Source: Arthrobacter sp. Y81 (GTDB lineage Bacteria; Actinomycetota; Actinomycetes; Actinomycetales; Micrococcaceae). From it: a DNA stretch of 64,000 nucleotides. Below are positions 1 through 7,598 of the stretch, in pieces. The stretch is taken from assembly GCF_002929335.1 (NCBI RefSeq), contig NZ_PJIL01000002.1:477254-541253 (forward strand). Direction: 5' to 3'. The notes under the pieces are model-generated. The model saw nothing but the letters and a program-made list of their open reading frames with translations. It made no database searches and was not told the DNA's origin. The first letter of the stretch is position 1. Each line of letters starts with the position of its first letter. A program made the position numbers and the translations under genes.

Positions 1-698
1 TCGCACAGCTGTTCGGCCTCGTCCATGTAGTGCGTGGTCAGGATGAGCGTGACGCCCTGTTCCTTGAGCCGGAACAGCCTGTCCCAGAGAATGTGCCGCG
101 CCTGCGGGTCCAGGCCCGTGGTGGGCTCGTCCAGCAGCAGGATCCGGGGTTCGTTGATCAGCGATCGCGCAATGGTCAGCCGCCGCTTCATGCCGCCGGA
201 GAGGGCGTCCACCTTGGACTTGGCCTTGTCCGTCAGCTGGGCGAACTCCAGCAGCTCATCGGCTTTGGGACGCAGGTAGCTCATCGGCAGCCCGAAGTAG
301 CGGCCGTAGACCAGCAGGTTGTCGCGCACCTTGAGCTCTTCGTCGAGGTTGTCCTGCTGTGGCACCACCCCCAGGTGGGCGCGGACTTCCGGCCCATGGC
401 TTTCCGGGTCCAGCCCCATGATGGACAGGCTTCCCGAGGTGCGCTGCGAGACGCCGCCAATCATCTTCATGGTGGTGGACTTGCCTGCCCCGTTGGGGCC
501 AAGCAGGCCGAATGCCTCGCCGGCCGGGACACTGAAGGAAATGCCGTCGACGGCGGTGACGTCGCCATACGTTTTGGTGAGGTCTTTGGCGGTGATGACG
601 TACTGCATCTGGTCGCCCTGGGTCTTGCTGCGGGATGGTTTGCTTGACAGTTCTTCGTTGGACACAAGTTCAGGCACCCACACAACGTTAGTACTCAC
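1..698 (-). CDS. ABC transporter ATP-binding protein, DrrA type (3' end outside window)
   Basis: ATPase subunit of an ABC-2/DrrAB-like exporter. From the minus strand I read Walker A (LLGPNGAGKST), a Q-loop, the signature SGGMKRRL and Walker B (ILLLDEPTTGLDP) in the expected order. The C-terminus lies beyond base 1. The start is uncertain. A GTG at 698 gives an N-terminal extension of about 30 residues without clear Shine-Dalgarno, next to a GTTCGAAC palindrome at 699-706. An ATG at 608 begins directly with MQYVITAKDLTKTYG and is an equally good start. A permease gene probably follows outside the window. The substrate cannot be told from the sequence; daunorubicin-type family names do not imply drug transport here. 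Confidence 0.9.
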   Translation of the reverse strand, partial: MSTNVVWVPELVSNEELSSKPSRSKTQGDQMQYVITAKDLTKTYGDVTAVDGISFSVPAGEAFGLLGPNGAGKSTTMKMIGGVSQRTSGSLSIMGLDPESHGPEVRAHLGVVPQQDNLDEELKVRDNLLVYGRYFGLPMSYLRPKADELLEFAQLTDKAKSKVDALSGGMKRRLTIARSLINEPRILLLDEPTTGLDPQARHILWDRLFRLKEQGVTLILTTHYMDEAEQLC

Positions 699-797
699 GT
701 TCGAACAAAGAAAGAGTTGAATCTCAAAAAATCCATTCGATTTTGTCCGCCCCGTCCCGTCCCCGGCCCCCTGCTGTTGAAGGCGCCAGGGACGGAC

Positions 798-1112
798 CTA
801 CTTTTCCTCTGCGCGGAGGACCTGCAGGCGCTGGCGGTACTCCGTTTCGTCGATTTCCCCGCGCGCGTAGCGTTCGCGGAGCACTCCTTCACCGCCCTGT
901 CGCGCCGCCCAGCGGTGGTTGGTCCGCCACGTCCGGCGGGCGACGAAAATGATCAGGCCGATAACCAGGATCCAGAACAGCGGAAACAGCAGGAACCAGG
1001 GCGAGAACCCGCCGTCGTACCACGGGGCATGGACGGCGACGCCGGCCGGAAGTTGCACCGCCGCCGCCTGCACAGCGGCGGTGCTGATGGCGGTGCTCAT
1101 TGCTGTCAACAT
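798..1112 (-). CDS. Small SHOCT-domain membrane protein
   Basis: A protein of 104 residues. It has a short N-terminal region, one strongly hydrophobic segment at about residues 38-57 (FLLFPLFWILVIGLIIF), and a C-terminal SHOCT-like motif (LRERYARGEIDETEYRQRL). SHOCT motifs are short C-terminal oligomerisation or interaction modules common on small actinobacterial membrane proteins. The start ATG at 1112 is preceded by GGAG at a good distance. It lies downstream of the decayed response regulator gene. A TACTCCCCCGGGA motif at 1218-1230, in its upstream region, is also found upstream of the kinase remnant, so it may once have been a target of that regulator. The precise role is unknown. Confidence 0.8.
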   Translation of the reverse strand: MLTAMSTAISTAAVQAAAVQLPAGVAVHAPWYDGGFSPWFLLFPLFWILVIGLIIFVARRTWRTNHRWAARQGGEGVLRERYARGEIDETEYRQRLQVLRAEEK

Positions 1113-1257
1113 GTCAGCTCCAAACTCTCAACGAGCCGTATCTCGACTCTGCCTCAAGTCTGGTTTCGGGACGCCCCGCCGTCGTCCGGCGACGGGAGGC
1201 ACTTGGGGCGGGCGGCGTACTCCCCCGGGAGGCGGCAGCCGCTCCAGCGGGGCGGCG

Positions 1258-1930
1258 TCAGCTGCTCCAGCCGGGCCGGACCAGGCCCGACTCATAGGCC
1301 AGCACCACCAGTTGCACGCGGTCCCGGACCTGCAGCTTTGCCATGATCCGCGAGACGTGGGTCTTGGCAGTCAGCGGCGTGATGAAGAGCCGCCCGGCGA
1401 TTTCCGCGTTGTTCAGTCCCTCCCCCACCAGCCGGAGCACTTCGCGTTCACGGTCGGTGATCCGGTCCAGCCCGGCGTCGGGCGGCTTGCCGGCCGCGCG
1501 GGGCTGCAGGGCCAACTGGGCCATGATCCTGCGCGTCACTGACGGCGACAGGAGGGCGTCGCCGTCGTGCACCACGCGCACCGCGCGGAGCAGTTCCTCC
1601 GGTTCGGTGTCCTTGACGAGGAACCCGGCCGCGCCCGCCCGCACAGCCTCGGCGATGTACTCGTCCAGTTCGAAGGTGGTGAGGATGATGACCCGCGTTC
1701 CGGGAAGGGCCGGATCGGCCAGGATTCGGCGGGTCGCGTCCAGTCCGTCGCCCTGCGGCATGCGGATGTCCACGAGCACGACGTCGGGGTGCTCACCTGC
1801 CGCCAGCCGGACGGCGTCGTCACCGGTTCCGCATTCGGCCACGACTTTCCATGTCCGGTTCGGCGTCCAGGAGCGCACGGAATCCGGCACGGATGAGCGT
1901 CTGGTCATCGGCGATCAGGATGCGGATCAT
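1258..1930 (-). pseudogene. NarL/LuxR-family response regulator with a +1 frameshift
   Basis: From ATG at 1930 the frame reads a canonical receiver start (MIRILIADDQTLIRAGFRALL, ending at DAEPDME) and then runs into a wrong frame. Removing one A, in the AAA that is TTT at 1846-1848 on the plus strand, restores VVAECGTGDDAVRLA. The rest of the receiver follows, with the phospho-acceptor Asp in VVLVDIRMP, the conserved Lys in FLVKD, and a LuxR-type HTH (DREREVLRLVGEGLNNAEIAGRL) to the stop at 1258. The repaired product would be about 223 residues, normal for the family. The start overlaps the kinase fragment stop as ATGA. The cause is either a real inactivating insertion or a homopolymer sequencing error. 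The mutilated partner kinase favours a real pseudogene. Confidence 0.82.
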
Positions 1931-2142
1931 TGCTGCCCCTCAATCTGAGCGCCCGCACTCGGGGTGCTACCCAGCGCCAGGACCGCCTGGACCCGCCACC
2001 CCGGATGCAGCGGGAGGAACCGGACCGTGCCGCCCAGCGCCGCCGCGCGCTCCCGCATCCCGGTCAGGCCGTTGCCCTCCGGTGCTCCGGCGGCGCCGCG
2101 GCTCCGCGAGCCTAGCCGCGCCGACCGTCCCGAGTCGTCGGC
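1927..2142 (-). pseudogene. Sensor histidine kinase remnant (C-terminal HATPase part only)
   Basis: Reading the minus strand in the frame that ends in TGA at 1927-1929 gives about 71 residues. They contain NGLTGMRERAAALGGTVRF, the G2-box signature of NarX/DesK-type kinases, preceded by a DDSGR stretch resembling the G1 box. An in-frame TAA at 2143-2145 closes the frame upstream. No dimerisation/phosphoacceptor domain, membrane segments or start codon remain, and folD begins its 3' end only 120 bases away. The gene therefore looks cut by a deletion that removed the 5' three quarters. The TGA/ATG overlap with the response regulator start is the usual kinase-regulator coupling. Confidence 0.75.
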
Positions 2143-2152
2143 TTAACGGCGT

Positions 2153-2184
2153 AGGGCGCCTACTCCCCCGGGAGTAGGCGCCCT
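2153..2184. promoter_or_regulatory. Perfect 15-bp inverted repeat containing TACTCCC-CC-GGGAGTA
   Basis: The arms AGGGCGCCTACTCCC and GGGAGTAGGCGCCCT are exact complements separated by CC. The core TACTCCCCCGGGA recurs at 1218-1230 in front of the SHOCT gene. It lies just outside the truncated kinase fragment and downstream of folD. It may be an operator of the decayed two-component system or a bidirectional terminator; there is no T-tract. Confidence 0.55.
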
Positions 2185-2260
2185 GTTGCTTTTCAGTAGC
2201 CTGGCGCCACGTCCGCCGGGTTCCCTGGCCGAGCTTGCGAGGTCAGGGGGCGGATGGGGA

Positions 2261-3172
2261 TTAGGCAGCGCCGGCGCGGCTTTTCGCTGCCAGTTGGCGT
2301 TCCGCGGCTTCGACCACGTTGGTCATCAGCAGTGCCACGGTCATGGGGCCGACGCCGCCGGGGTTCGGCGAAATCCAGCCGGCCACTTCGGCAGCGGCAG
2401 GATCGATGTCGCCGTAAACCTTGCTCTTGCCCGTCTCGGGATCGGCTTCACGGGTGACACCGACGTCGAGCACAGCCGCGCCCGGCTTCACGTCCGCAGC
2501 CTTGACGATGTGCTTGGCACCAGCCGCACCCACAATGACGTCCGCCTGCCGCAGCAGCTCCGAGAGGTTCTTGGTGCCGGTGTGGGTGAGTGTCACGGTG
2601 GCGTTCACGGACCGCCGGGTGAGCAGTAGCCCGATCGTGCGGCCAATAGTGACACCCCGCCCGACCACCACGACGTGCTTGCCGGAGAGGCTGTAGCCGT
2701 TGCGCTCAAGGAGCTCGATGACGCCGCGGGGCGTGCACGGCAGCGGCGAGGTGATCTCGCCGTTGACATTGAGCACCAGCCGGCCAAGGTTGGTCGGGTG
2801 CAGTCCGTCGGCATCCTTGGCGGGGTCGATCCGCTCGAGGATGGCGTCGGTGTCCAGGTGCTTGGGCAGCGGCAGTTGCACGATGTAACCGTGGCAGGCG
2901 GGGTCCGCATTGAGTTCGTCAATGAGGGCCTCAACCTGAGCCTGGGTGGCATCCGCCGGAAGCTCACGCTGGATCGAGTTCATCCCGATCTCCACAGACT
3001 GCTTGTGCTTCATGGACACGTACAGCTGCGAGGCAGGGTCCGCGCCCACGAGCACAGTGGCAATGCCCGGAGTGACGCCATGGGCCTTCAGTGCCGCGAC
3101 ACGCTCAGCCAGCTCGGATTTGATGGCGGCAGCAGCTGCCTTGCCGTCAAGTATCTTCGCGGTCTGCGCCAT
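2261..3172 (-). CDS. folD: Bifunctional methylene-THF dehydrogenase / methenyl-THF cyclohydrolase
   Basis: Converts 5,10-methylene-THF through methenyl-THF to 10-formyl-THF in the cytoplasm, supplying formyl groups for purine synthesis and initiator tRNA. The 303-residue product has the family length. It carries the Tyr51-x3-Lys55-x-Lys57 active-site pattern ([16 protein letters not shown]), the substrate segment LPLPKHLD, and the NADP-binding region [18 protein letters not shown]. It ends with the characteristic DVGV and [10 protein letters not shown] segments. The start ATG at 3172 lies 8 bases beyond the glyA stop, so the two form a glyA-folD operon. The order fits: GlyA makes methylene-THF and FolD oxidises it. 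Control is probably through the ZTP riboswitch upstream of glyA. Confidence 0.96.
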   Translation of the reverse strand: MAQTAKILDGKAAAAAIKSELAERVAALKAHGVTPGIATVLVGADPASQLYVSMKHKQSVEIGMNSIQRELPADATQAQVEALIDELNADPACHGYIVQLPLPKHLDTDAILERIDPAKDADGLHPTNLGRLVLNVNGEITSPLPCTPRGVIELLERNGYSLSGKHVVVVGRGVTIGRTIGLLLTRRSVNATVTLTHTGTKNLSELLRQADVIVGAAGAKHIVKAADVKPGAAVLDVGVTREADPETGKSKVYGDIDPAAAEVAGWISPNPGGVGPMTVALLMTNVVEAAERQLAAKSRAGAA

Positions 3173-3180
3173 GGACGGGT

Positions 3181-4488
3181 TCACCACTGCTCGTGCTGCG
3201 GGTAGAGCGGGAAGTCGGCGGCGAGCTTGTCCACGCGGGCCTGCAAGGCTTCGACGTCCGTAGCGGAGCCGGCCTTCAGGGCGGTGGCGATGATCTCGGC
3301 AACTTCGGTGAATTCCTCGGCGCCGAAACCGCGGGTGGCCAAGGCCGGGGTACCGATGCGCAGGCCGGAGGTAACCATCGGCGGGCGGGGGTCGAACGGA
3401 ACGGCGTTGCGGTTCACGGTGATGCCCACGGAGTGCAGGAGGTCCTCTGCCTGCTGGCCGTCCAGCTGCGAGTTGCGCAGGTCCACCAGGACCAGGTGCA
3501 CGTCGGTGCCGCCGGTCAGGACGGAGACGCCGGCTTCTGCGACGTCGGCCTGGTTCAGGCGGTCGGCAATGATCTTGGCACCTTCGAGGACACGCTCCTG
3601 GCGCTCCTTGAATTCCTCGGTGCCGGCAATCTTGAAGGCAACGGCCTTGGCCGCGATGACGTGCATCAGCGGTCCGCCCTGCTGGCCCGGGAAGACGTTG
3701 GAGTTGAGCTTCTTGGCCCACTCCTGCTTGGCCAGGATCACGCCGGAGCGCGGGCCGGCGAGGGTCTTGTGCACGGTGGAGGTGACGACGTCGGAGTACG
3801 GCACCGGGCTCGGGTGCAGGCCCGCTGCCACGAGGCCGGCGAAGTGCGCCATGTCCGTCCAGAGGAGCGCACCGACTTCGTCGGCGATGGAGCGGAAGGC
3901 TGCGAAGTCCAGGTGGCGCGGGTAGGCGGACCAGCCGGCAATGATCACCTGGGGCTTCTCGGCGATGGCCTGCTCGCGGAGCTTGTCCATGTCGACGCGG
4001 AAGTTGTCCTGCTCCACCTGGTAGGCGGCCACGTTGTAGAGCTTGCCGGAGAAGTTGAGCTTCATGCCGTGGGTCAGGTGGCCGCCGTGGGCCAGGGAGA
4101 GGCCCAGGATCTTGTCACCGGGGGTGATCATGGCGGACAGTGCTGCGGCGTTGGCCTGTGCACCGGAGTGCGGCTGGACGTTGGCGTATTCGGCGCCGAA
4201 CAGTTCCTTGACGCGGTCGATCGCCAGCTGCTCGGCGATGTCCACGTATTCGCACCCGCCGTAGTAGCGGCGGCCCGGGTAACCCTCGGCGTACTTGTTG
4301 GTCAGGACGGAGCCCTGGGCTTCCATGACGGCGCGCGGAGCGAAGTTTTCGGAGGCGATCATTTCCAGGGTGCCGCGCTGGCGGCCAAGCTCCTGGTCCA
4401 GTACGGCGGCGATCTCGGGATCGAGCTCAGCCAGCGGCAGGTTACTGACGGTGGAGGAAGTGCTGACGGAAGTCGGTGATGTAGTCAC
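3181..4488 (-). CDS. glyA: Serine hydroxymethyltransferase
   Basis: PLP enzyme that transfers the serine C3 unit to THF, giving glycine and methylene-THF. The 435-residue product has all family landmarks: [10 protein letters not shown] near the N-terminus, the segment [21 protein letters not shown], and the PLP lysine at about residue 240 in [13 protein letters not shown]. The GTG start at 4488 is chosen because AGGAG lies at the right distance and the homologous core begins soon after. Upstream in-frame sequence has no family similarity and includes riboswitch leader. It is the first gene of glyA-folD. The roughly 200-base leader between its promoter and start carries a ZTP riboswitch, so its expression should rise when ZMP accumulates. 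Confidence 0.96.
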   Translation of the reverse strand: MTTSPTSVSTSSTVSNLPLAELDPEIAAVLDQELGRQRGTLEMIASENFAPRAVMEAQGSVLTNKYAEGYPGRRYYGGCEYVDIAEQLAIDRVKELFGAEYANVQPHSGAQANAAALSAMITPGDKILGLSLAHGGHLTHGMKLNFSGKLYNVAAYQVEQDNFRVDMDKLREQAIAEKPQVIIAGWSAYPRHLDFAAFRSIADEVGALLWTDMAHFAGLVAAGLHPSPVPYSDVVTSTVHKTLAGPRSGVILAKQEWAKKLNSNVFPGQQGGPLMHVIAAKAVAFKIAGTEEFKERQERVLEGAKIIADRLNQADVAEAGVSVLTGGTDVHLVLVDLRNSQLDGQQAEDLLHSVGITVNRNAVPFDPRPPMVTSGLRIGTPALATRGFGAEEFTEVAEIIATALKAGSATDVEALQARVDKLAADFPLYPQHEQW

Positions 4489-4617
4489 GAAAAACTCCTG
4501 GCTAGGGATGGGCACTGCTAAGGTCAGGCTACCGGCTGTGACGTCGCTCCGCCCCTTGGTTACGGGCAGCACGGCGCCATGGGTCGGCAGCGGTTAAACT
4601 GCCTACCGGCAAAACAT

Positions 4618-4703
4618 GACCCTCGGCCCAGGCGTACGATCCGTGGTCTTCGTAGGTGCCGCTCCCTGATGGTTAGCCATCCAACGCCAGTTGCGACCGG
4701 TTA
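4618..4703 (-). promoter_or_regulatory. ZTP (pfl) riboswitch upstream of glyA-folD
   Basis: Read on the minus strand, the leader contains the pfl/ZTP aptamer blocks in order: GGTCGCAACTGGCG, then a small stem TGGATGGCTAACCA, then CAGGGAGCGGC, a variable stretch, and ACGCCTGGGCC. These match the published consensus blocks of this class, which binds ZMP/ZTP and is typically found before folD, glyA and purH. A TAGGCT -10 element at 4704-4709 (minus strand) places the transcript start at the aptamer edge. About 130 nt of expression platform precede the glyA start. Confidence 0.87.
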
Positions 4704-4766
4704 AGCCTATCAAAGCCTTTCCGAATCCCGTCGAAGGCCCGTCGAAAACAGTGCCTCCGGCGCGGG

Positions 4767-4772
4767 TAGGCT
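4767..4772 (+). promoter_or_regulatory. -10 element TAGGCT of a leaderless purU transcript
   Basis: TAGGCT is followed by 7 bases and the GTG start of purU, with no Shine-Dalgarno in between. This is the geometry expected when transcription starts at the initiation codon. Confidence 0.6.
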
Positions 4773-4779
4773 GTTCTTC

Positions 4780-5640
4780 GTGACTGAAGACCAGCTGGCC
4801 TCCGCCTACGTACTGACCCTTTCCTGCCCCGACCGTCCCGGCATCGTGCATGCCGTTGCGGGAGCACTTCTCGTGGCAGGCTGCAATATTACGGACTCGC
4901 AGCAGTACGGCAGCCAGTCCACCGGCACCTTCTTCATGCGGGTTGAGGCGACCACGGCTGGTTCGCAGGCTGAGGTGTACGCGGCGCTGGAACCGGTGGC
5001 GGCTGCGTTCGGCATGCAGTGGAGCCTGAACCCCGAGGGACGCAAGGTCCGAACCCTGCTGATGGCGAGCAAGTCCGCGCACTGCCTCAACGATCTCCTG
5101 TTCCTGCAGCGCTCCGGCACGCTGCCCATCGAGATCCCCGCCATCGTGTCCAACCACCAGGACCTGGCCGGGCTGGCGGAGTTCTACGGCATTCCGTTCC
5201 ACTACATCCCCGTCACTGCGGACACCAAGGTCCAGGCCGAGGACGAGCTGCGGAAGATCATCGCGGAGGAAGGCGTCGAACTGACCGTCCTGGCCCGCTA
5301 CATGCAGATCCTGTCCAATGACCTGTGCACCGAGCTCACCGGCAAGGCCATCAACATCCACCACTCTTTCCTGCCGTCCTTCAAAGGCGCGAAGCCCTAC
5401 CACCAGGCCCACGCCCGCGGCGTGAAGCTGATCGGTGCCACGGCGCACTACGTCACAGCCGCCCTGGACGAGGGACCCATCATCGAACAGGAAGTCATCC
5501 GGGTGGACCACCGCCGCACGGCCGAACAGTTCGTGCAGATGGGCCGTGACGTGGAAGGCCGCACACTGGCCCAGGCCGTCCAGTGGCACGCCGAGCACAG
5601 GGTGCTGCTCGACGGGAACCGCACGGTCGTCTTCAACTAG
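4780..5640 (+). CDS. purU: Formyltetrahydrofolate deformylase
   Basis: Hydrolyses 10-formyl-THF to THF and formate, balancing the one-carbon pool. An N-terminal ACT domain spans about residues 7-80 (YVLTLSCPDRPGIVHAVAG), where glycine/methionine sensing is known in the E. coli enzyme. A formyltransferase-fold domain follows. It has the catalytic-site Asn-His-Asp pattern: INIHHSFLPSFKGAKPYHQA and GATAHYVTAALDEGPIIEQ. The length of 286 is typical. The GTG start has no ribosome binding site but a TAGGCT -10 element 7 bases upstream, so the mRNA is probably leaderless. It is divergent from glyA-folD, and its stop overlaps the next gene by one base. Confidence 0.95.
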   Translation: MTEDQLASAYVLTLSCPDRPGIVHAVAGALLVAGCNITDSQQYGSQSTGTFFMRVEATTAGSQAEVYAALEPVAAAFGMQWSLNPEGRKVRTLLMASKSAHCLNDLLFLQRSGTLPIEIPAIVSNHQDLAGLAEFYGIPFHYIPVTADTKVQAEDELRKIIAEEGVELTVLARYMQILSNDLCTELTGKAINIHHSFLPSFKGAKPYHQAHARGVKLIGATAHYVTAALDEGPIIEQEVIRVDHRRTAEQFVQMGRDVEGRTLAQAVQWHAEHRVLLDGNRTVVFN

Positions 5641-6317
5641 TGGTCGAGCACTTCGCCACGGAGCATGGCGGCGAGGACCGGCTGGCCGCGTTCTACAACC
5701 AGAGGGCGGTCCTTCATCCGGAGCATCCGCTGACCCCTCAGCGGGTGGAGCAGCGGGACCGGTTCATCGCCCGGCTGAAGGCCGAAGGCCGGCACGGCGT
5801 GCTGGAAATCGGCTCCGGCCTGGGGCTTGACGGGCTGAAGTTCGTCCAGGCCGGGATCCACTACACCGGCATTGACCTGTCCGAAGAGCACGTGCGGATA
5901 GCAACGTCCAAAGGACTGAACGTCTCGGTTGCCAGCGCCCGGAGCCTGCCCTTCGCCGATGGCGTCTTCCCGGCAGTGTGGAGCATGAGCACGCTGCTGC
6001 ACATACCCAACAGGGACATCGACGACGTCGTCCGCGAACTGGTTCGCGTGGCCGCCCCAGGGGCGCCGATCGCCGTCGGACTCTGGTCCGGGGACGACGA
6101 AGAGGTACTCAACCCCGAAGACGAAATCGAGCCGCCGCGCTTTTTCAGCCGCCGCAGCGACGCAGCGCTCCGGCGGATCTTCGGCCGGCACGGCGACATT
6201 GAGGAATTCGTCACGTGGCCGGAGGGCTCAGGCGCTGAATCAGGCCCGGGCGCGGGTCACTGGACGCAGCATTACCAGTTCCTGGTCCTCCGCACTCCCC
6301 CTGCCCAGCCCAACTGA
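5640..6317 (+). CDS. Class I SAM-dependent methyltransferase
   Basis: The 225-residue product contains motif I VLEIGSGLGLDGLKF, the acidic strand end YTGIDLSEEHV, and a post-I segment VASARSLPFADGVFPAVWSMSTLLHIP typical of Methyltransf_11 enzymes. The GTG start at 5640 shares its G with the purU stop (TAGTG), implying translational coupling. The substrate cannot be inferred. The last two codons and the stop (Pro-Asn-TGA at 6309-6317) are supplied by the 66-bp inverted repeat, so the original C-terminus may have been different. An upstream in-frame ATG at 5583 lies within purU and is less likely. Confidence 0.82.
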   Translation: MVEHFATEHGGEDRLAAFYNQRAVLHPEHPLTPQRVEQRDRFIARLKAEGRHGVLEIGSGLGLDGLKFVQAGIHYTGIDLSEEHVRIATSKGLNVSVASARSLPFADGVFPAVWSMSTLLHIPNRDIDDVVRELVRVAAPGAPIAVGLWSGDDEEVLNPEDEIEPPRFFSRRSDAALRRIFGRHGDIEEFVTWPEGSGAESGPGAGHWTQHYQFLVLRTPPAQPN

Positions 6318-6374
6318 CTGGCACTTAACGTCGCGAAATCCGCGAATGACGACGTTAAATGCGAGTCAGTTGGG
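6309..6374. repeat. 66-bp inverted repeat, copy 1
   Basis: Arms of 25 bases (CCCAACTGACT ... TTAACGTCG and the complement CGACGTTAA ... AGTCAGTTGGG) flank a 16-base centre, with two arm mismatches. It sits between two converging genes and supplies the methyltransferase stop codon. Other copies are at 38516-38581 and 39570-39635, all exactly 66 bases. Confidence 0.93.
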
Positions 6375-6388
6375 GGCCGTGCACTGTC

Positions 6389-6976
6389 CTAAGTACCCCG
6401 ACGGGCGCTGCCCATGTATCCGCCCAGGAATGCGGCCGCAATCAACAGGAGTGCCCCGACCCGTGCCAGCCGGACGCCGAGGCTGTGCTTGCCCCGGAGC
6501 CGTGCAGTCCAGGATCCGAGGAAGATCAGCACGGCCACGCCGTTCAGCCCGGCATGGACGATGCCAACCCGCTTCGTTGCCCGGCCGGCCAAAGCCCACT
6601 CGGCCCATCCGGTCAGTGCCGTGGGCGCCGCGGCCAGGACGCCAAGGCCCACCAGCCGGGTGGCTGCCCGCTGGGTCCCGGGATCCGCAAACAGGTCGAG
6701 GTACATGGCCATGAACCACGCCCCGAAGGGCACATCGGTCAGGATGCCATGCAGGGGTATTCCGGTTGCGTCGCCGTGGAGGAAGCTGCGCATCCGCGGG
6801 TTTTCGACGAGGCGGCCGGCCCGCGGCTCGGCCACGGAGACGGCCGGGTCAAGGGCCTCGAGCTGCTCAATCCGCCGCATCAACCGGCGGAACCGGCCGG
6901 GGCCGCCGCCTCCGTCCTTCCGCAGGTGAAGTCCTTGCAGCTGAAGCCCGTGAGGGCCAAAACCCCGAAGTTCCAT
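6389..6976 (-). CDS. DUF2231 family membrane protein
   Basis: A 195-residue integral membrane protein. The N-terminal third is hydrophilic. The core has the DUF2231 pattern (GIPLHGILTDVPFGAWFMAMYLDL) followed by about three more hydrophobic segments (LVGLGVLAAAPTALTGWAEW, AGLNGVAVLIFLGSW, ALLLIAAAFLGGYMG). The family is usually annotated as predicted membrane protein of unknown function. The ATG at 6976 is supported by a TAGCAT -10 element at 6983-6988, 6 bases upstream, suggesting leaderless translation; ATG at codon 33 is an alternative. It is divergent from the carbonic anhydrase gene and convergent with the methyltransferase across repeat copy 1. Confidence 0.8.
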   Translation of the reverse strand: MELRGFGPHGLQLQGLHLRKDGGGGPGRFRRLMRRIEQLEALDPAVSVAEPRAGRLVENPRMRSFLHGDATGIPLHGILTDVPFGAWFMAMYLDLFADPGTQRAATRLVGLGVLAAAPTALTGWAEWALAGRATKRVGIVHAGLNGVAVLIFLGSWTARLRGKHSLGVRLARVGALLLIAAAFLGGYMGSARRGT

Positions 6977-6982
6977 GGCCCC

Positions 6983-6988
6983 ATGCTA
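6983..6988 (-). promoter_or_regulatory. -10 element TAGCAT, leaderless promoter of the DUF2231 gene
   Basis: On the minus strand TAGCAT is followed by 6 bases and the ATG at 6976. No ribosome binding site is present. Confidence 0.5.
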
Positions 6989-7067
6989 GTGATTCAGGTC
7001 GGCGGCGTCACTAGGCACAAAGTCCGCCTGCGGAGTCCGCATACGTGGGCTGACGTGAACAGTGTCC

Positions 7068-7073
7068 TAGGCT
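7068..7073 (+). promoter_or_regulatory. -10 element TAGGCT, leaderless promoter of the carbonic anhydrase gene
   Basis: TAGGCT, 6 bases, then ATG at 7080, with no Shine-Dalgarno. Confidence 0.55.
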
Positions 7074-7079
7074 GGGCTC

Positions 7080-7598
7080 ATGGCTCCTCTATATCCCTTT
7101 GCCGGCACCAGCCCGGACGTCCACCCTTCAGTCTTCGTTGCCCCCAGCGCCTCCGTGATCGGCAATGCCACCCTGGCCGAGGACTCCAGCGCGTTCTACG
7201 GCGTCTCGGTCCGTGCTGACACCGCCGCCATCACCGTAGGCGCCGGCAGCAACCTGCAGGACAACGTGGTGCTGCACGCTGACCCCGGATTCCCCTGCAC
7301 AGTGGGCGCCCGGGTCAGTGTGGGGCACAGCGCCGTCGTGCACGGCTGCACCGTTGAGGACGACTGCCTCATCGGCATGAGCGCCACCATCCTCAACGGC
7401 GCGGTGATCGGCGCCGGCTCGCTCGTGGCGGCAGGCGCCGTCGTCCTCGAAGGAACGGTCATCCCGCCGCGTTCGCTGGTGGCCGGCGTCCCGGCGAAGG
7501 TCCGGCGCGAGCTCACCGAAGAAGAGTTCGACGGCGTGCAGCGCAACGCCGCGCACTACCGCGAACTCGCGCGGGCACACAGGGAAGTGCACGGCTAG
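7080..7598 (+). CDS. Gamma-class carbonic anhydrase family protein
   Basis: The 172-residue product is a left-handed beta-helix hexapeptide-repeat protein. It shows the gamma-CA landmarks SVRAD, NLQDNVVLHAD, a GHSAVVHGC segment with the expected zinc-ligand histidines, and the C-terminal IPPRSLVAGVPAKVRRELTEEE. Zn-dependent CO2 hydration is known for the family, but many actinobacterial members are untested, so activity is inferred. The 3' end overlaps the convergent amine oxidase gene by 4 bases. Confidence 0.88.
   Translation: MAPLYPFAGTSPDVHPSVFVAPSASVIGNATLAEDSSAFYGVSVRADTAAITVGAGSNLQDNVVLHADPGFPCTVGARVSVGHSAVVHGCTVEDDCLIGMSATILNGAVIGAGSLVAAGAVVLEGTVIPPRSLVAGVPAKVRRELTEEEFDGVQRNAAHYRELARAHREVHG

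Noticed and set aside
1258..1908. Taking the open frame from 1908 as the native response regulator start
   Set aside because: Its first 20 residues are an out-of-frame reading of the receiver start. The true start is at 1930 with a frameshift at 1846-1848.
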